The notes under the pieces are model-generated. The model was not told the origin of the DNA. It saw only the letters and a list, made by a program, of their open reading frames with translations, and did no database searches. DNA of 64,000 nucleotides from Erythrobacter sp. SG61-1L (lineage in GTDB: Bacteria; Pseudomonadota; Alphaproteobacteria; Sphingomonadales; Sphingomonadaceae): contig NZ_JXQC01000003.1 in assembly GCF_001305965.1 (NCBI RefSeq), forward strand, positions 2,504,861 through 2,568,860. Direction: 5' to 3'. Positions 27,565-36,364 of this stretch are shown piece by piece (positions within the stretch are counted from its first letter, which is position 1; each line of letters starts with the position of its first letter). A program made the translations under genes and the position numbers.

Positions 27565-29676
27565 ATGCGGTTAGGATTTATCGCGGCACTGGCCGCTTCG
27601 CTGGCCCTGACGGGATGCAGCAAGAGCGAAAGCGCCGATGGCGGCGTGACGGAGGCGATGATCGTCTCCCCGCCCGATGGCGAGTGGCTGACCTATGGCC
27701 GCGATTATGGCGAGCAGCGTTATTCCCCGCTCGACAAGATCAACCTCGACAACGTCAAGGATCTGGGCCTCGCCTGGTCGGCCGATCTGGATACGGCGCG
27801 CGGGCAGGAAGGCACGCCGCTGGTCATCGGCGGCAAGATCTACATCACCACGGCCTGGAGCAAGGTGAAGGCCTATGACGGCAAGACCGGCAAGCTGGAA
27901 TGGGAATACGATCCCAAGGTGCCGGGCGAAACGGGCGTCAAAGCCTGTTGCGACGTGGTCAATCGCGGCCTTGGCGCATGGGGCGACAAGCTGTTCCTGG
28001 GCACACTGGACGGCCGCCTGATCGCGCTGGACCGCAAGACCGGCAAGGAAGTGTGGTCGCAAGTTACCGTTGACCAGACCAAGGCCTACACCATCACCGG
28101 CGCCCCGCGCGTGGTGAAGGGCAAGGTGATCATCGGCAATGGCGGCGCGGAATATGGCGTGCGCGGCTATATCACGGCCTATGATGCCGATAGCGGCAAG
28201 CAGCTGTGGCGCTTCTACACCGTGCCCGGCGCGCCGGACGAGGCGAAGGACGAGCCGGCATATCTGGCCGAAGCGCGCAAGACGTGGAACGGCGAGTTCT
28301 GGAAGCTGGGCGGTGGCGGCACCGTGTGGGATTCCATGGCCTACGATCCCGATCTGGACCTGCTCTATATCGGCGTGGGCAATGGCTCGCCCTGGAACCA
28401 GTCCTACCGCTCGCCGGGCGGCGGGGATAATCTCTATCTCAGTTCCATCGTGGCGGTCCGCCCGGATACGGGCGAATATGTCTGGCACTATCAGGAAACG
28501 CCGGGCGAGACGTGGGACTTCACGGCCACGCAGCATATCATGCTGGCGGACCTGAAGATCGACGGGAAAGACCGCAAGGTGCTGATGCAGGCGCCCAAGA
28601 ACGGCTTCTTCTATGTGATCGACCGCGAGACCGGGAAGCTGATCTCCGCCAAGGCCTATACCCACCAGACCTGGACCAGTGGGGTGGACATGAAGACCGG
28701 GCGGCCGATCGAAAATCCGGATGCCCGCTATGACAAGACAGGCAAGCCCTTCGTCTCCACGCCCGGCGCGGGCGGCGGGCATAGCTGGCACCCCATGGCG
28801 TTCAGCCCGAAGGAAGGCCTGGTCTATATCCCGGTGATCGAGGCGGCCTTCCCCTATTTCCCGGAAAAGAACTGGAAGCCCAACATGAAGCGCGGCTTCA
28901 ACGTGGGCGTCGATCAGGCCGCAGGCGGCATGCCCGCCGACCTTGCCGCCCGCAACGGCGCCCGCGCGGCGACCAAGGGCGCGCTGGTTGCATGGGATCC
29001 GGTGGCGCAGAAGGAACGCTGGCGCGTGGCCTATCCCGGCCCGTGGAACGGCGGCCTGCTCTCAACCGCGGGCGGCCTGCTGTTCCAGGGCACGGCCTCG
29101 GGCAATCTCGTCGCCTATGATGCCAAGGACGGCAAGCAGCTGTGGACCTTCGGCGCGCAGACCGGCGTGGTTGCCCCGCCGATCACCTATACGATCGATG
29201 GCGAGCAATATGTGGCCGTTCTGGCCGGCTGGGGCGGCATCTGGCCGCTGGCGCCCGGAGGCATCCTGAACGAGGTGGCAGGGCCGGTGCCCAATATCTC
29301 GCGCCTGCTGGTGTTCAAGCTGGGCGGCACTGCCAAGCTGCCCCCGGCACCGCCGCTGGCACGCATGCCGCTCGATCCGCCGCCCTTCACCGGCGACAAG
29401 GCCAAGCTGGCATCGGCGACCTATAATTACGGCCGCTATTGCGGGCAGTGCCATGGCGATGCTGCGGTAGGCTCCACTGTGCTGCCCGATCTGCGCCGCA
29501 GTGCCCTGCTGGGCGATGCCGCCGGCTGGGCCACCGTGGTGCATGACGGCGCATTGCAGGATAACGGCATGGTCAGCTTTGCCGGCACTCTTTCGCGCGA
29601 CGAGATCGAAGGTATCCGCCAATATGTGATCATGCGCGCCAATGAGGACAAGAAGCTGGGCGGCCCCGGATCGTGA
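27565..29676 (+). CDS. Quinohemoprotein alcohol dehydrogenase, lipoprotein
   Basis: A 703-aa PQQ enzyme with a lipobox LALTGC (C18), an eight-bladed propeller with the vicinal disulfide C127-C128 (KACCDVV), GETWDFTATQ with the catalytic Asp, and a C-terminal cytochrome c domain with heme motif C626-x2-C629-H630. Type II quinohemoprotein dehydrogenases oxidise alcohols in the periplasm and pass electrons through heme c. The lipid anchor is less usual. With the aldehyde dehydrogenase downstream it could oxidise a side-chain alcohol to acid. Confidence 0.9.
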   Translation: MRLGFIAALAASLALTGCSKSESADGGVTEAMIVSPPDGEWLTYGRDYGEQRYSPLDKINLDNVKDLGLAWSADLDTARGQEGTPLVIGGKIYITTAWSKVKAYDGKTGKLEWEYDPKVPGETGVKACCDVVNRGLGAWGDKLFLGTLDGRLIALDRKTGKEVWSQVTVDQTKAYTITGAPRVVKGKVIIGNGGAEYGVRGYITAYDADSGKQLWRFYTVPGAPDEAKDEPAYLAEARKTWNGEFWKLGGGGTVWDSMAYDPDLDLLYIGVGNGSPWNQSYRSPGGGDNLYLSSIVAVRPDTGEYVWHYQETPGETWDFTATQHIMLADLKIDGKDRKVLMQAPKNGFFYVIDRETGKLISAKAYTHQTWTSGVDMKTGRPIENPDARYDKTGKPFVSTPGAGGGHSWHPMAFSPKEGLVYIPVIEAAFPYFPEKNWKPNMKRGFNVGVDQAAGGMPADLAARNGARAATKGALVAWDPVAQKERWRVAYPGPWNGGLLSTAGGLLFQGTASGNLVAYDAKDGKQLWTFGAQTGVVAPPITYTIDGEQYVAVLAGWGGIWPLAPGGILNEVAGPVPNISRLLVFKLGGTAKLPPAPPLARMPLDPPPFTGDKAKLASATYNYGRYCGQCHGDAAVGSTVLPDLRRSALLGDAAGWATVVHDGALQDNGMVSFAGTLSRDEIEGIRQYVIMRANEDKKLGGPGS

Positions 29677-29715
29677 GGGGGAACCTTGCGCGATCCGGCC
29701 GCATTTGAAGGCTGA

Positions 29716-29751
29716 TCCGGCGCATTTCTGAATCGACAGGGATGCGCCGGA
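29716..29751. terminator. Hairpin after the alcohol dehydrogenase gene
   Basis: TCCGGCGCAT (29716-29725) pairs perfectly with ATGCGCCGGA (29742-29751) around a 16-nt loop. There is no T tract, so it may be a factor-dependent terminator or mRNA-stabilising structure. A 12-bp palindrome TAACGCGCGTTA follows at 29757-29768, within the likely promoter of the aldehyde dehydrogenase gene. Confidence 0.45.
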
Positions 29752-29869
29752 GATTATAACGCGCGTTACGTTGAGGCCCCTTCCCAATTGCCAGGCGCGG
29801 TGGGCAGGGGCATGGATTTTGTGGTAGTTTGAGCGAGCAATAGGGAATCGCTTCGGGAAAGGACCTGAG

Positions 29870-31384
29870 ATGAACGAGATCACCACCATCGACCGCACCC
29901 AGCGGGAATATTCGGACGCCGTGAAGGCGGCCCTTGCGCGCAAGCCGCAGCTCTACATCAACGGCGAATGGGTCGACAGCTCGGGCGACAAGACCATCGA
30001 CGTGGAAGATCCCTCGTCGGGCAAGGTCATCTCCAGCTTCGTGGAAGCCACCGACAAGGACGTGGACAGGGCCGTTGCCGCTGCCCGCGCCGCTTTCGAC
30101 GATGGCCGCTGGCGCAACCTGCCCCCGATCGTGCGTGAAAAGACCATGCACAAGATCGCCGATCTGATCGAAGCCCATGGCGCCGAACTGGCCGAGCTGG
30201 AAGCGATCGACGTGGGCAAGCCCGTGGGCATGGCCGGCGCCGTGGACGTGCCGGGCGCTGCCGCCCACTTCCGCTACATGGCTGGCTGGGCCGGCAAGAT
30301 CGGCGGCGAAACGCAGGCCCCCTATTCGCTGCCGGGCGGCACGATGTTCGCCTATACGGTCAAGGAACCGGTCGGCGTCTGCGCCCAGATCGTGCCGTGG
30401 AACTTCCCGCTGCTGATGGCCTGCCTCAAGATCGCCCCGGCTCTGGCTGCTGGCTGCACCACCGTGCTGAAGCCTGCCGAACAGACCAGCCTTACCGCGC
30501 TGCGCCTGGCCGATCTGATCAATGAAGCAGGCGTGCCCGCCGGCGTCGTCAACATCATCACCGGCTATGGCCACACCGCGGGTGACCGCATGGTCAAGCA
30601 CCCCGATGTCGACAAGGTGGCCTTCACCGGCTCGACCGAAATCGGCAAGCTGATCAACCGCAACGCCACCGAAACGCTGAAGCACGTCACGCTGGAACTG
30701 GGCGGCAAGAGCCCGGTGGTGGTCATGCCCGACGTCGACGTTGCCGAAACCGCCCCGGGCGTTGCCGGCGCGATCTTCTTCAACTCGGGCCAGGTCTGCG
30801 TCGCCGGTTCGCGCCTCTATGCGCACAAGTCCGTGTTCGACAAGGTGGTTGAAGGCATGGCCGAAACCGCCGATTTCTGGGCACCGCGCCCCTCGCTCGA
30901 CCCGGCCGGGCACATGGGCCCGCTGGTGTCGAAGGAACAGCATGAACGCGTGCTCGGCTATATCGAAGCAGGCAAGCGCGATGGCGCTTCCGTGCTGATG
31001 GGTGGCGATGTGCCTTCCAACAATGGCGGCTATTATGTCAGCCCGACGATCCTGACCGACGTGAACCCGCAGATGAGCGTCGTTCGCGAGGAAATCTTCG
31101 GCCCGGTCGTGGTCGCCCAGCGCTTCGAAGATCTCGACGAAGTGGTGAAGGAAGCCAACGACACGCCGTTCGGCCTTGCCGCCGGTGTCTGGACCAAAGA
31201 CGCCAGCGCCGCCGTGCGCATCGCCAGCCAGCTCAAGGCCGGCACCGTGTGGGTCAACTGCCACGCAATGATCGACCCCGCGCTGCCCTTCGGCGGCTAC
31301 AAGGAAAGCGGCATCGGCCACGAACAGGGCCGCCTGGGTCTCGAGGCTTACCTCGAAACCAAGTCGGTGCTGATGAAGCTGTGA
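29870..31384 (+). CDS. NAD(P)-dependent aldehyde dehydrogenase
   Basis: A 504-aa ALDH-superfamily protein with N178 (VPWNFP), catalytic base E276 (LELGGK) and nucleophile C310 (NSGQVCVAGS). The cofactor loop FTGSTEIGK is present. Length and motifs fit the ALDH1/2-like or phenylacetaldehyde/betaine-type group. A 12-bp stem downstream and a long upstream gap suggest a single-gene unit. Likely oxidises an aromatic or short-chain aldehyde; substrate not readable. Confidence 0.92.
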   Translation: MNEITTIDRTQREYSDAVKAALARKPQLYINGEWVDSSGDKTIDVEDPSSGKVISSFVEATDKDVDRAVAAARAAFDDGRWRNLPPIVREKTMHKIADLIEAHGAELAELEAIDVGKPVGMAGAVDVPGAAAHFRYMAGWAGKIGGETQAPYSLPGGTMFAYTVKEPVGVCAQIVPWNFPLLMACLKIAPALAAGCTTVLKPAEQTSLTALRLADLINEAGVPAGVVNIITGYGHTAGDRMVKHPDVDKVAFTGSTEIGKLINRNATETLKHVTLELGGKSPVVVMPDVDVAETAPGVAGAIFFNSGQVCVAGSRLYAHKSVFDKVVEGMAETADFWAPRPSLDPAGHMGPLVSKEQHERVLGYIEAGKRDGASVLMGGDVPSNNGGYYVSPTILTDVNPQMSVVREEIFGPVVVAQRFEDLDEVVKEANDTPFGLAAGVWTKDASAAVRIASQLKAGTVWVNCHAMIDPALPFGGYKESGIGHEQGRLGLEAYLETKSVLMKL

Positions 31385-31390
31385 TTTCCA

Positions 31391-31422
31391 AGGCCCACCC
31401 CGGTACTCATCGGGGTGGGCCT
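31391..31422 (+). terminator. Hairpin after the aldehyde dehydrogenase
   Basis: A perfect 12-bp GC-rich stem (31391-31402 with 31411-31422) and an 8-nt loop. The tail AGTATTG is T-poor but the stem is strong. Confidence 0.7.
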
Positions 31423-31448
31423 AGTATTGCTCGAGAAAGCTCCAGGGT

Positions 31449-31916
31449 ATGCAGGCAAATCCTCCTTGGGTGTCGGCAATTCCGATAATTGTTGCCACCC
31501 TCGCCCTCATCGGAGTTCTTCTCACAATTTCTATACAATGGCGCAATTTCAATAAGCAGTTGCGATCTTTACACTCATTAAAAATATCAGAAATTCATCA
31601 GGCTCGGATAAATAATTTGCGCGACGCGATGGCTATGTTCCAATCTTATGGCGTCACACCTGATTTAGATAATTTTAGAACTCGCGAGTGGTATGAGTCT
31701 GGTACCAAAATTGAGCTTCTAATGAACCCAGAAGATCCAGATTATGAGGAACTACAGAATGCGATGTATGCGTTTCTTGGAGTTGCCGATATTGAATCCC
31801 GGTATGGCGCAAACCCTCATTATATCACGGTTTGTCAGCGAATACTGAAACGTGAGTTGAGCTCTCTAGAGCAAAAAATCTGGCAGGCTGCAAAAACTGA
31901 CGGTCCGCTTAATTAG
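31449..31916 (+). CDS. AT-rich orphan single-pass membrane protein
   Basis: A 155-aa protein with one N-terminal membrane helix (IPIIVATLALIGVLLTISI, about residues 11-29) and a soluble helical tail. I do not recognise the family. The two 60-base lines at 31501-31620 have about 42% and 32% G+C, far below neighbours, and AT-ending codons are common. This points to recent acquisition. No clear ribosome site is seen before the ATG. No partner gene of similar composition lies beside it. Confidence 0.7.
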   Translation: MQANPPWVSAIPIIVATLALIGVLLTISIQWRNFNKQLRSLHSLKISEIHQARINNLRDAMAMFQSYGVTPDLDNFRTREWYESGTKIELLMNPEDPDYEELQNAMYAFLGVADIESRYGANPHYITVCQRILKRELSSLEQKIWQAAKTDGPLN

Positions 31917-31963
31917 CAATCTTAGATTTTTAATGCGCATGTTACCTCAACTTGGAAAATCCC

Positions 31964-32836
31964 ATGCCAATCGACCTGAACAAAATCCGCGCCATCGACG
32001 TCCACGTTCATGCAGAGGTTTCGTGCCACGATCCGGAAGATCCGGTGATGGGCGAATTCTTCGATGCCGCCAGCACCTATTTCAAGGCGCCGCGCGAACG
32101 GCCCAAGATGCCCGAGATCATCGAACTGTACCGCGAAACCAACATCGCGCTGGTGCTGTTCACGGTGGACTGTGAAAGCGGCATGGGCGCCAAGCGCGTC
32201 AGCAATTACGAAGTGGCCGAACAGGCGCTGAAGAACGACGATATCTGCATCGCCTTCGCCAGCATCGATCCGCACAAGGGCAAGTATGGCGCCCGCGAAG
32301 CCCGCGACCTGATCGAGAATTACGGCGTGAAGGGCTTCAAGTTCCACGGCATCGCCCAGAACGCCCACCCGGCGGACCGGATGGCCTATCCCATCTATGA
32401 AGTGATCGCCGAATATGGCCTGCCCGCCATCTTCCATACCGGCCATTCCGGCATGGGCACCGGCATGCGCGGCGGCGGCGGCATGCATCTGAAGTTCGGC
32501 CAGCCCATGCTGATCGACGATGTCGCGGTGGACTTCCCCGACATGAAGATCATCCTGGCCCATCCCAGCTGGCCCTGGGTGGACGAGAGCCTGTCCATGG
32601 CCCTGCACAAGACCAATGTTTACATCGACCTGTCGGGCTGGAGCCCCAAATACTTCCCCAAGCAGGTGATCCAGTACGCCAACACCCAGCTGAAGCATAA
32701 GATGCTGTTCGGCAGCGACTTTCCGCTGATCCACCCCGACAAGTGGATCGCCACCGCACAGGAAGTGGGCTTCCGCGAGGAAGTGATGCCGCTGATCATG
32801 AAGGACAACGCCGCCAAGGTGCTGGGGCTGGTCTGA
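31964..32836 (+). CDS. Amidohydrolase-2 family protein
   Basis: A 290-aa protein with an N-terminal metal motif IDVHVHAEVS (HxH), GVKGFKFHG, AIFHTGHSGMG, ILAHPSWPW and LFGSDFPLIHP, the ordered signatures of COG2159 amidohydrolases. These act as decarboxylases or hydrolases on aromatic or beta-keto substrates. The ATG at 31964 has GGAAA upstream; a TTG four codons earlier is possible. It precedes the phosphatase-like, SDR and LigF-like GST genes and may share their pathway. Substrate unknown. Confidence 0.84.
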   Translation: MPIDLNKIRAIDVHVHAEVSCHDPEDPVMGEFFDAASTYFKAPRERPKMPEIIELYRETNIALVLFTVDCESGMGAKRVSNYEVAEQALKNDDICIAFASIDPHKGKYGAREARDLIENYGVKGFKFHGIAQNAHPADRMAYPIYEVIAEYGLPAIFHTGHSGMGTGMRGGGGMHLKFGQPMLIDDVAVDFPDMKIILAHPSWPWVDESLSMALHKTNVYIDLSGWSPKYFPKQVIQYANTQLKHKMLFGSDFPLIHPDKWIATAQEVGFREEVMPLIMKDNAAKVLGLV

Positions 32837-32844
32837 CGGATAAT

Positions 32845-32954
32845 CGGGCGGGTCTGGCAAAGACCCGTCCGGGCTGAGCCTGTCGAAGCCCCGCTTTTCC
32901 TTCTCGTCCGGCCCGGAAGAAAGAAGAGCCGCCCTTCGACAAGCTCAGGACGAA
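32845..32954. repeat. Hairpin and REP-like inverted repeat pair
   Basis: A 10-bp stem at 32846-32870 follows the amidohydrolase stop and may terminate transcription. It abuts one REP-like copy (about 32867-32888); the inverted copy lies at about 32933-32954. The right copy runs into the GGAGG used as ribosome site by the next gene. Confidence 0.65.
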
Positions 32955-32967
32955 CGGAGGTTGGGAA

Positions 32968-33426
32968 TTGGTGGACCCGGAGGACATCAGAGGCTGGCAA
33001 CGCCTTTCCCCCCGGATCACCACTTCCGGGCGGATCGAGGATGCTGACATTGCCCGGCTGAGCGCAATCGGGGTTGCCCATGTCATCAATCTGGCGCTGG
33101 ACGACCATCCCGATGCGCTGGCCGATGAGGGCGAAAAGCTCGCCGTCGCGGGGATCGGCTATACTCACATCCCCGTGCCCTTCGATGCGCCGGGCGAGGA
33201 TCACTTCCGCGCCTTCGTGGATGCGCTGAGTGCCGTTGAGGCGCCGGTGCATGTCCACTGCATCGCCAACTGGCGGGTCTCCGCCTTCTTCTATCGCTAT
33301 AATCTGGCGCGCGGCATGGCCGAGGGCGAAGCCCGCGCGCTGATGGAACGCCAATGGTCGCCGCAGAAGAGCGACCACCCCGCCGCCCCTGCCTGGGCGG
33401 CCTTCATTGGAGAGAGTGAAACCTGA
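32968..33426 (+). CDS. Protein-tyrosine-phosphatase-like protein with shortened P-loop
   Basis: A 152-aa protein of the small bacterial PTP-like (DUF442-related) family: SGRIEDADIARLSAIGVAHV, then VHVHCIANWRVSAFFYRY. The expected phosphate loop C-x5-R is here C-x4-R, a variant I recall in a bacterial subgroup, so classical phosphatase activity is uncertain. The start is a TTG (32968) or GTG (32971) after CGGAGG. The stop overlaps the SDR start by one base. Confidence 0.7.
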   Translation: MVDPEDIRGWQRLSPRITTSGRIEDADIARLSAIGVAHVINLALDDHPDALADEGEKLAVAGIGYTHIPVPFDAPGEDHFRAFVDALSAVEAPVHVHCIANWRVSAFFYRYNLARGMAEGEARALMERQWSPQKSDHPAAPAWAAFIGESET

Positions 33427-34172
33427 TGCACTTCAAGGGAATGCACATCGTCGTCACCGGCGCATCCAGCGGCATTGGCCTGGTCAGCGCGCGGATGCTG
33501 GCGGAGCGAGGCGCGCGCGTTTCGCTGATCGCGCGGCGCAAGGAAATGCTGGACGAAGCGGTCGCCTCGCTCGGCGCCAATGCCGCAGGCTTCGCCGCCG
33601 ATGTGGGCGACAAGGCCCAGCTGGAAGCCGCGCTAGAAGCCGCCGCCGCCCATTTCGGGCCGATTGAGGGCCTGTTCGCCAATGCCGGGCTGACCGGCGG
33701 CTTCACGCCCGCCGTCTCCTTCGATCCCGATGTGTTCGAACAGACGATCAAGGTGAACCTCACCAGCGTGTTCTGGGCAATCCAGAAAGTGCTGCCCGCC
33801 ATGATCGAGGCGAACAAGGGCGCGATCCTCGTCACCGGATCGATGGGTTCCAAGCGCGGCATGGCGATGAACCCGGCCTATGTCGCCTCCAAGCATGGCG
33901 TGCTGGGCCTGACCCGCGCCATCGCGGTGGAAATGGCCCCGCATAGCATCCGCGCCAATTGCATCATTCCCGGCTTCATCCGCACCGAGGCGCTGGACCG
34001 CATCCCGCCCGAACAGGCCGACAGGATCGCTGCCCGCGTCCCACAGCGCCGCATGGGCAGCCCGGAAGAACTGGCCGAAGTCGCCTGTTTCCTGCTGTCA
34101 GACGCGGCGAGCCATGTGACCGGTCAGGACTGGGCCGTGGACGGCGGCGTGCTGGAGAGCATCGAGGTCTGA
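33426..34172 (+). CDS. Short-chain dehydrogenase/reductase
   Basis: A 248-aa classical SDR: TGASSGIG at the N terminus, FANAGL, the catalytic GSMG...YVASK set, and the FabG-like C terminus FLLSDAASHVTGQDWAVDGG. It is coupled to the phosphatase-like gene (TGATG). Substrate not readable. It belongs to the common FabG-like group rather than the LigD-like group seen at 14.7 kb. Confidence 0.88.
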   Translation: MHFKGMHIVVTGASSGIGLVSARMLAERGARVSLIARRKEMLDEAVASLGANAAGFAADVGDKAQLEAALEAAAAHFGPIEGLFANAGLTGGFTPAVSFDPDVFEQTIKVNLTSVFWAIQKVLPAMIEANKGAILVTGSMGSKRGMAMNPAYVASKHGVLGLTRAIAVEMAPHSIRANCIIPGFIRTEALDRIPPEQADRIAARVPQRRMGSPEELAEVACFLLSDAASHVTGQDWAVDGGVLESIEV

Positions 34173-34183
34173 AGGAGGGCGGA

Positions 34184-34375
34184 ATGAAACCCAACGGTCA
34201 TTTTACCTACAACGAATGGGCCAAGCATACTGTCGAGAAGATCGTTTCCATGGGATTGCCTTTGCCTGAGGAACACCGGGCCGACTATTTCCGCGTCCAG
34301 ATTACGCAGGCGTTGGAGCAGGCGCTCAGGCATGGGAGGTCGGGCCGTTCAAATAACGATCCGGTGATTGACTGA
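34184..34375 (+). CDS. Small conserved-looking protein (63 aa)
   Basis: A 63-aa basic helical protein (FTYNEWAKHTVEKIVSMGLP, then DYFRVQITQALEQALRHGRS) with a strong AAGGAGGGCGGA site eight bases after the SDR stop. Spacing and ribosome site argue it is translated. I do not recognise a family; it may be an accessory to the LigF-like GST 32 nt downstream. Confidence 0.65.
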   Translation: MKPNGHFTYNEWAKHTVEKIVSMGLPLPEEHRADYFRVQITQALEQALRHGRSGRSNNDPVID

Positions 34376-34407
34376 TAGACGCGAAGACGCGCTGGAGAGG
34401 AAATGAA

Positions 34408-35181
34408 ATGGCCCTGAAATATTACCACGCCGAGCCGCTGGCCAATTCGCTCAAATCGATGATCCCCTTGAAGGAAAAGGGGCTCGCTTACGAGAGCCAC
34501 TATGTCGACCTGCACAAGTTCGAGCAGCATTCCGACTGGTTCGTGGCCATCAATCCCGAAGGGCAGGTCCCGGTGCTGGACCATGACGGGACGATCGTCA
34601 CTCATACCACGGTGATCAACGAATATCTGGAAGACGCCTTCCCCGATGCCAATCCGGAAAGCGGCCCGCTGCGCCCCCGCACTCCGCTGGGCGCGGCGCG
34701 GATGCGCTACTGGAACAAGTTCGTGGACGAGCATGTGATGAACCATGTCTCCATGCATGGCTGGCACCGCATGGTGGGCGTGATCGCGCGCAATATCGAT
34801 GCTGGCACTTTCGAGGAATTGCTGAGCCACATCCCCCTGCCCGACCAGCGCAAGAAATGGGCCGCCGCCCGTTCCGGCTTCTCCGAAGCGGAACTGCAGA
34901 ACGCGACCGACAAGATCGTCTATGCCCTGCAGAAGATCGAACGGCAGCTGCAGGAAACCGAATGGCTGGCTGGCGATTCCTATTCCCTCGCCGACATCAA
35001 TTTCTTCGCCCATTGCGGGCTGATGGTGGCGCGCATGTTCCCCGAAATGGAAGTGGATACGACCTATCCGCGCCTTGTCGCCTGGCGCGAGGCGGTGATG
35101 GCCCGCCCCGCCGTTCAGGCCGCGCTGGCGGGTGAGGATCGCACCACGCCGGGCCTGCGCACCTGGAGCGGGGACCGCTGA
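34408..35181 (+). CDS. LigF-type glutathione transferase (beta-etherase-like)
   Basis: A 257-aa GST, the usual LigF length. KYYHAEPLANSLKSMIPLKEKG and KFEQHSDWFVAINPEGQVPV (with a few residues between) closely follow LigF, whose KFEQHSDWF and INPxGQVP are the same in memory. THTTVINEYLEDAFPD is the glutathione site. LigF-type enzymes cleave the beta-aryl ether of the oxidised lignin dimer made by LigD-like dehydrogenases, releasing a phenol such as guaiacol. GGAGAGGAAATGAA precedes the ATG. True beta-etherase activity is inference. Confidence 0.84.
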   Translation: MALKYYHAEPLANSLKSMIPLKEKGLAYESHYVDLHKFEQHSDWFVAINPEGQVPVLDHDGTIVTHTTVINEYLEDAFPDANPESGPLRPRTPLGAARMRYWNKFVDEHVMNHVSMHGWHRMVGVIARNIDAGTFEELLSHIPLPDQRKKWAAARSGFSEAELQNATDKIVYALQKIERQLQETEWLAGDSYSLADINFFAHCGLMVARMFPEMEVDTTYPRLVAWREAVMARPAVQAALAGEDRTTPGLRTWSGDR

Positions 35182-35281
35182 GAGCGCGCGCGGATTATTC
35201 CGCCGCGCCGGATGGCCAAATATGGGAAAGGCCCTAAAACCCTTCCATTGATCTGACATCGAGAAGATTGGGAGAACGATA

Positions 35282-36286
35282 ATGCGCGCATGGCTGATGC
35301 CTGCCGGGTCCGACGGTTTCGACAAGCTCTATCAGGATACCCTGCCCGATCCCACGCCCGGCCCGGGGGAAGTTCTGGTGGCGCCCAAGGCGTGGTCCAT
35401 CAATTATCGCGACTTCGCAGTGGTGGCCGGCAAATATTTCGGCGGCGTGCTGCAGAAGCCCGCCGTGCCCCTGTCCGACGGTGCCGGTGAAGTGGTGGCC
35501 GTGGGTGCGGGCGTTACTTCGGTGAAGGTGGGCGACAAGGTCCAGTCCAGCTTCTTCCCCCTGTGGATCGAAGGGCCGCCGCGCATGGGCCCCGCCCTGG
35601 GTGACGGCATTTCGCCCGGCATGCTGGCCGAATTGGTGGTGCTGCCCGCCAGCGGCGTAGTGCCGATGGCCGAGAGCCTCAGCTATGCCGAAGCTGCCTG
35701 CATGCCCTGCGCGGGCGTTACGGCGTGGAATGCGCTGCATGAAGGGCCGCGCGCCCTGAAACCCGGCAATCGCGTGCTGGTGCTGGGCAGCGGCGGCGTT
35801 TCCACCATCGCCCTGCAGATCGCGCGGGCCAGCGGCTGCGAAGTGATCGCCACTTCCTCTTCCGATGCCAAGCTGGCGCGCCTGAAGGAACTCGGCGCGG
35901 CGCATGGCGTGAATTACAAGGAAGTGCCCGATTGGGGGGCGCATATCGCCCGCACTTTCGGCGGCGTGGACAAGGTGATCGAAGTGGGCGGCGCGGGCAC
36001 GGCGGAACAATCCATGTCGGCCCTGCGCACTCTGGGTGAAGTGGCCTTCATCGGCGTGCTTTCGCCCGAAGGCGGGCCCAATCCGCGCGCCCTGATGATG
36101 ACCGGCGGTTCCCTGCGCGGCATCTTCGTCGGCTCGGCCGCGATGGCGCGCGAACTCAACGCCGCAGTGGACGTAAACGGCATCAGGCCGGTGATCGGCA
36201 AGAGCTTCGGCTTCGATCAGGCCAAGGACGCCTATGCCCATGCCTGGGGGCCGGAGAGCTTCGGCAAGACCGTGATCGAATTGTAA
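35282..36286 (+). CDS. MDR-superfamily oxidoreductase (zinc-free)
   Basis: A 334-aa medium-chain dehydrogenase/reductase. The N domain has SINYRDFAVVAGKY in place of the zinc-binding cysteine, so catalytic zinc is unlikely. The cofactor loop VLVLGSGGVSTIALQIA is typical of NAD(P)H quinone or enal reductases. A good GGGAGAACG site precedes the ATG. Independent transcription is likely from the 100-nt gap before it. Confidence 0.85.
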   Translation: MRAWLMPAGSDGFDKLYQDTLPDPTPGPGEVLVAPKAWSINYRDFAVVAGKYFGGVLQKPAVPLSDGAGEVVAVGAGVTSVKVGDKVQSSFFPLWIEGPPRMGPALGDGISPGMLAELVVLPASGVVPMAESLSYAEAACMPCAGVTAWNALHEGPRALKPGNRVLVLGSGGVSTIALQIARASGCEVIATSSSDAKLARLKELGAAHGVNYKEVPDWGAHIARTFGGVDKVIEVGGAGTAEQSMSALRTLGEVAFIGVLSPEGGPNPRALMMTGGSLRGIFVGSAAMARELNAAVDVNGIRPVIGKSFGFDQAKDAYAHAWGPESFGKTVIEL

Positions 36287-36364
36287 GACCAACCCTTCAC
36301 GCCGGGCGAGACTTCGAAACGAAGCCGCCCGGCGCGCAAGGTCCGTGTTTGGGGAGAGGATCTG

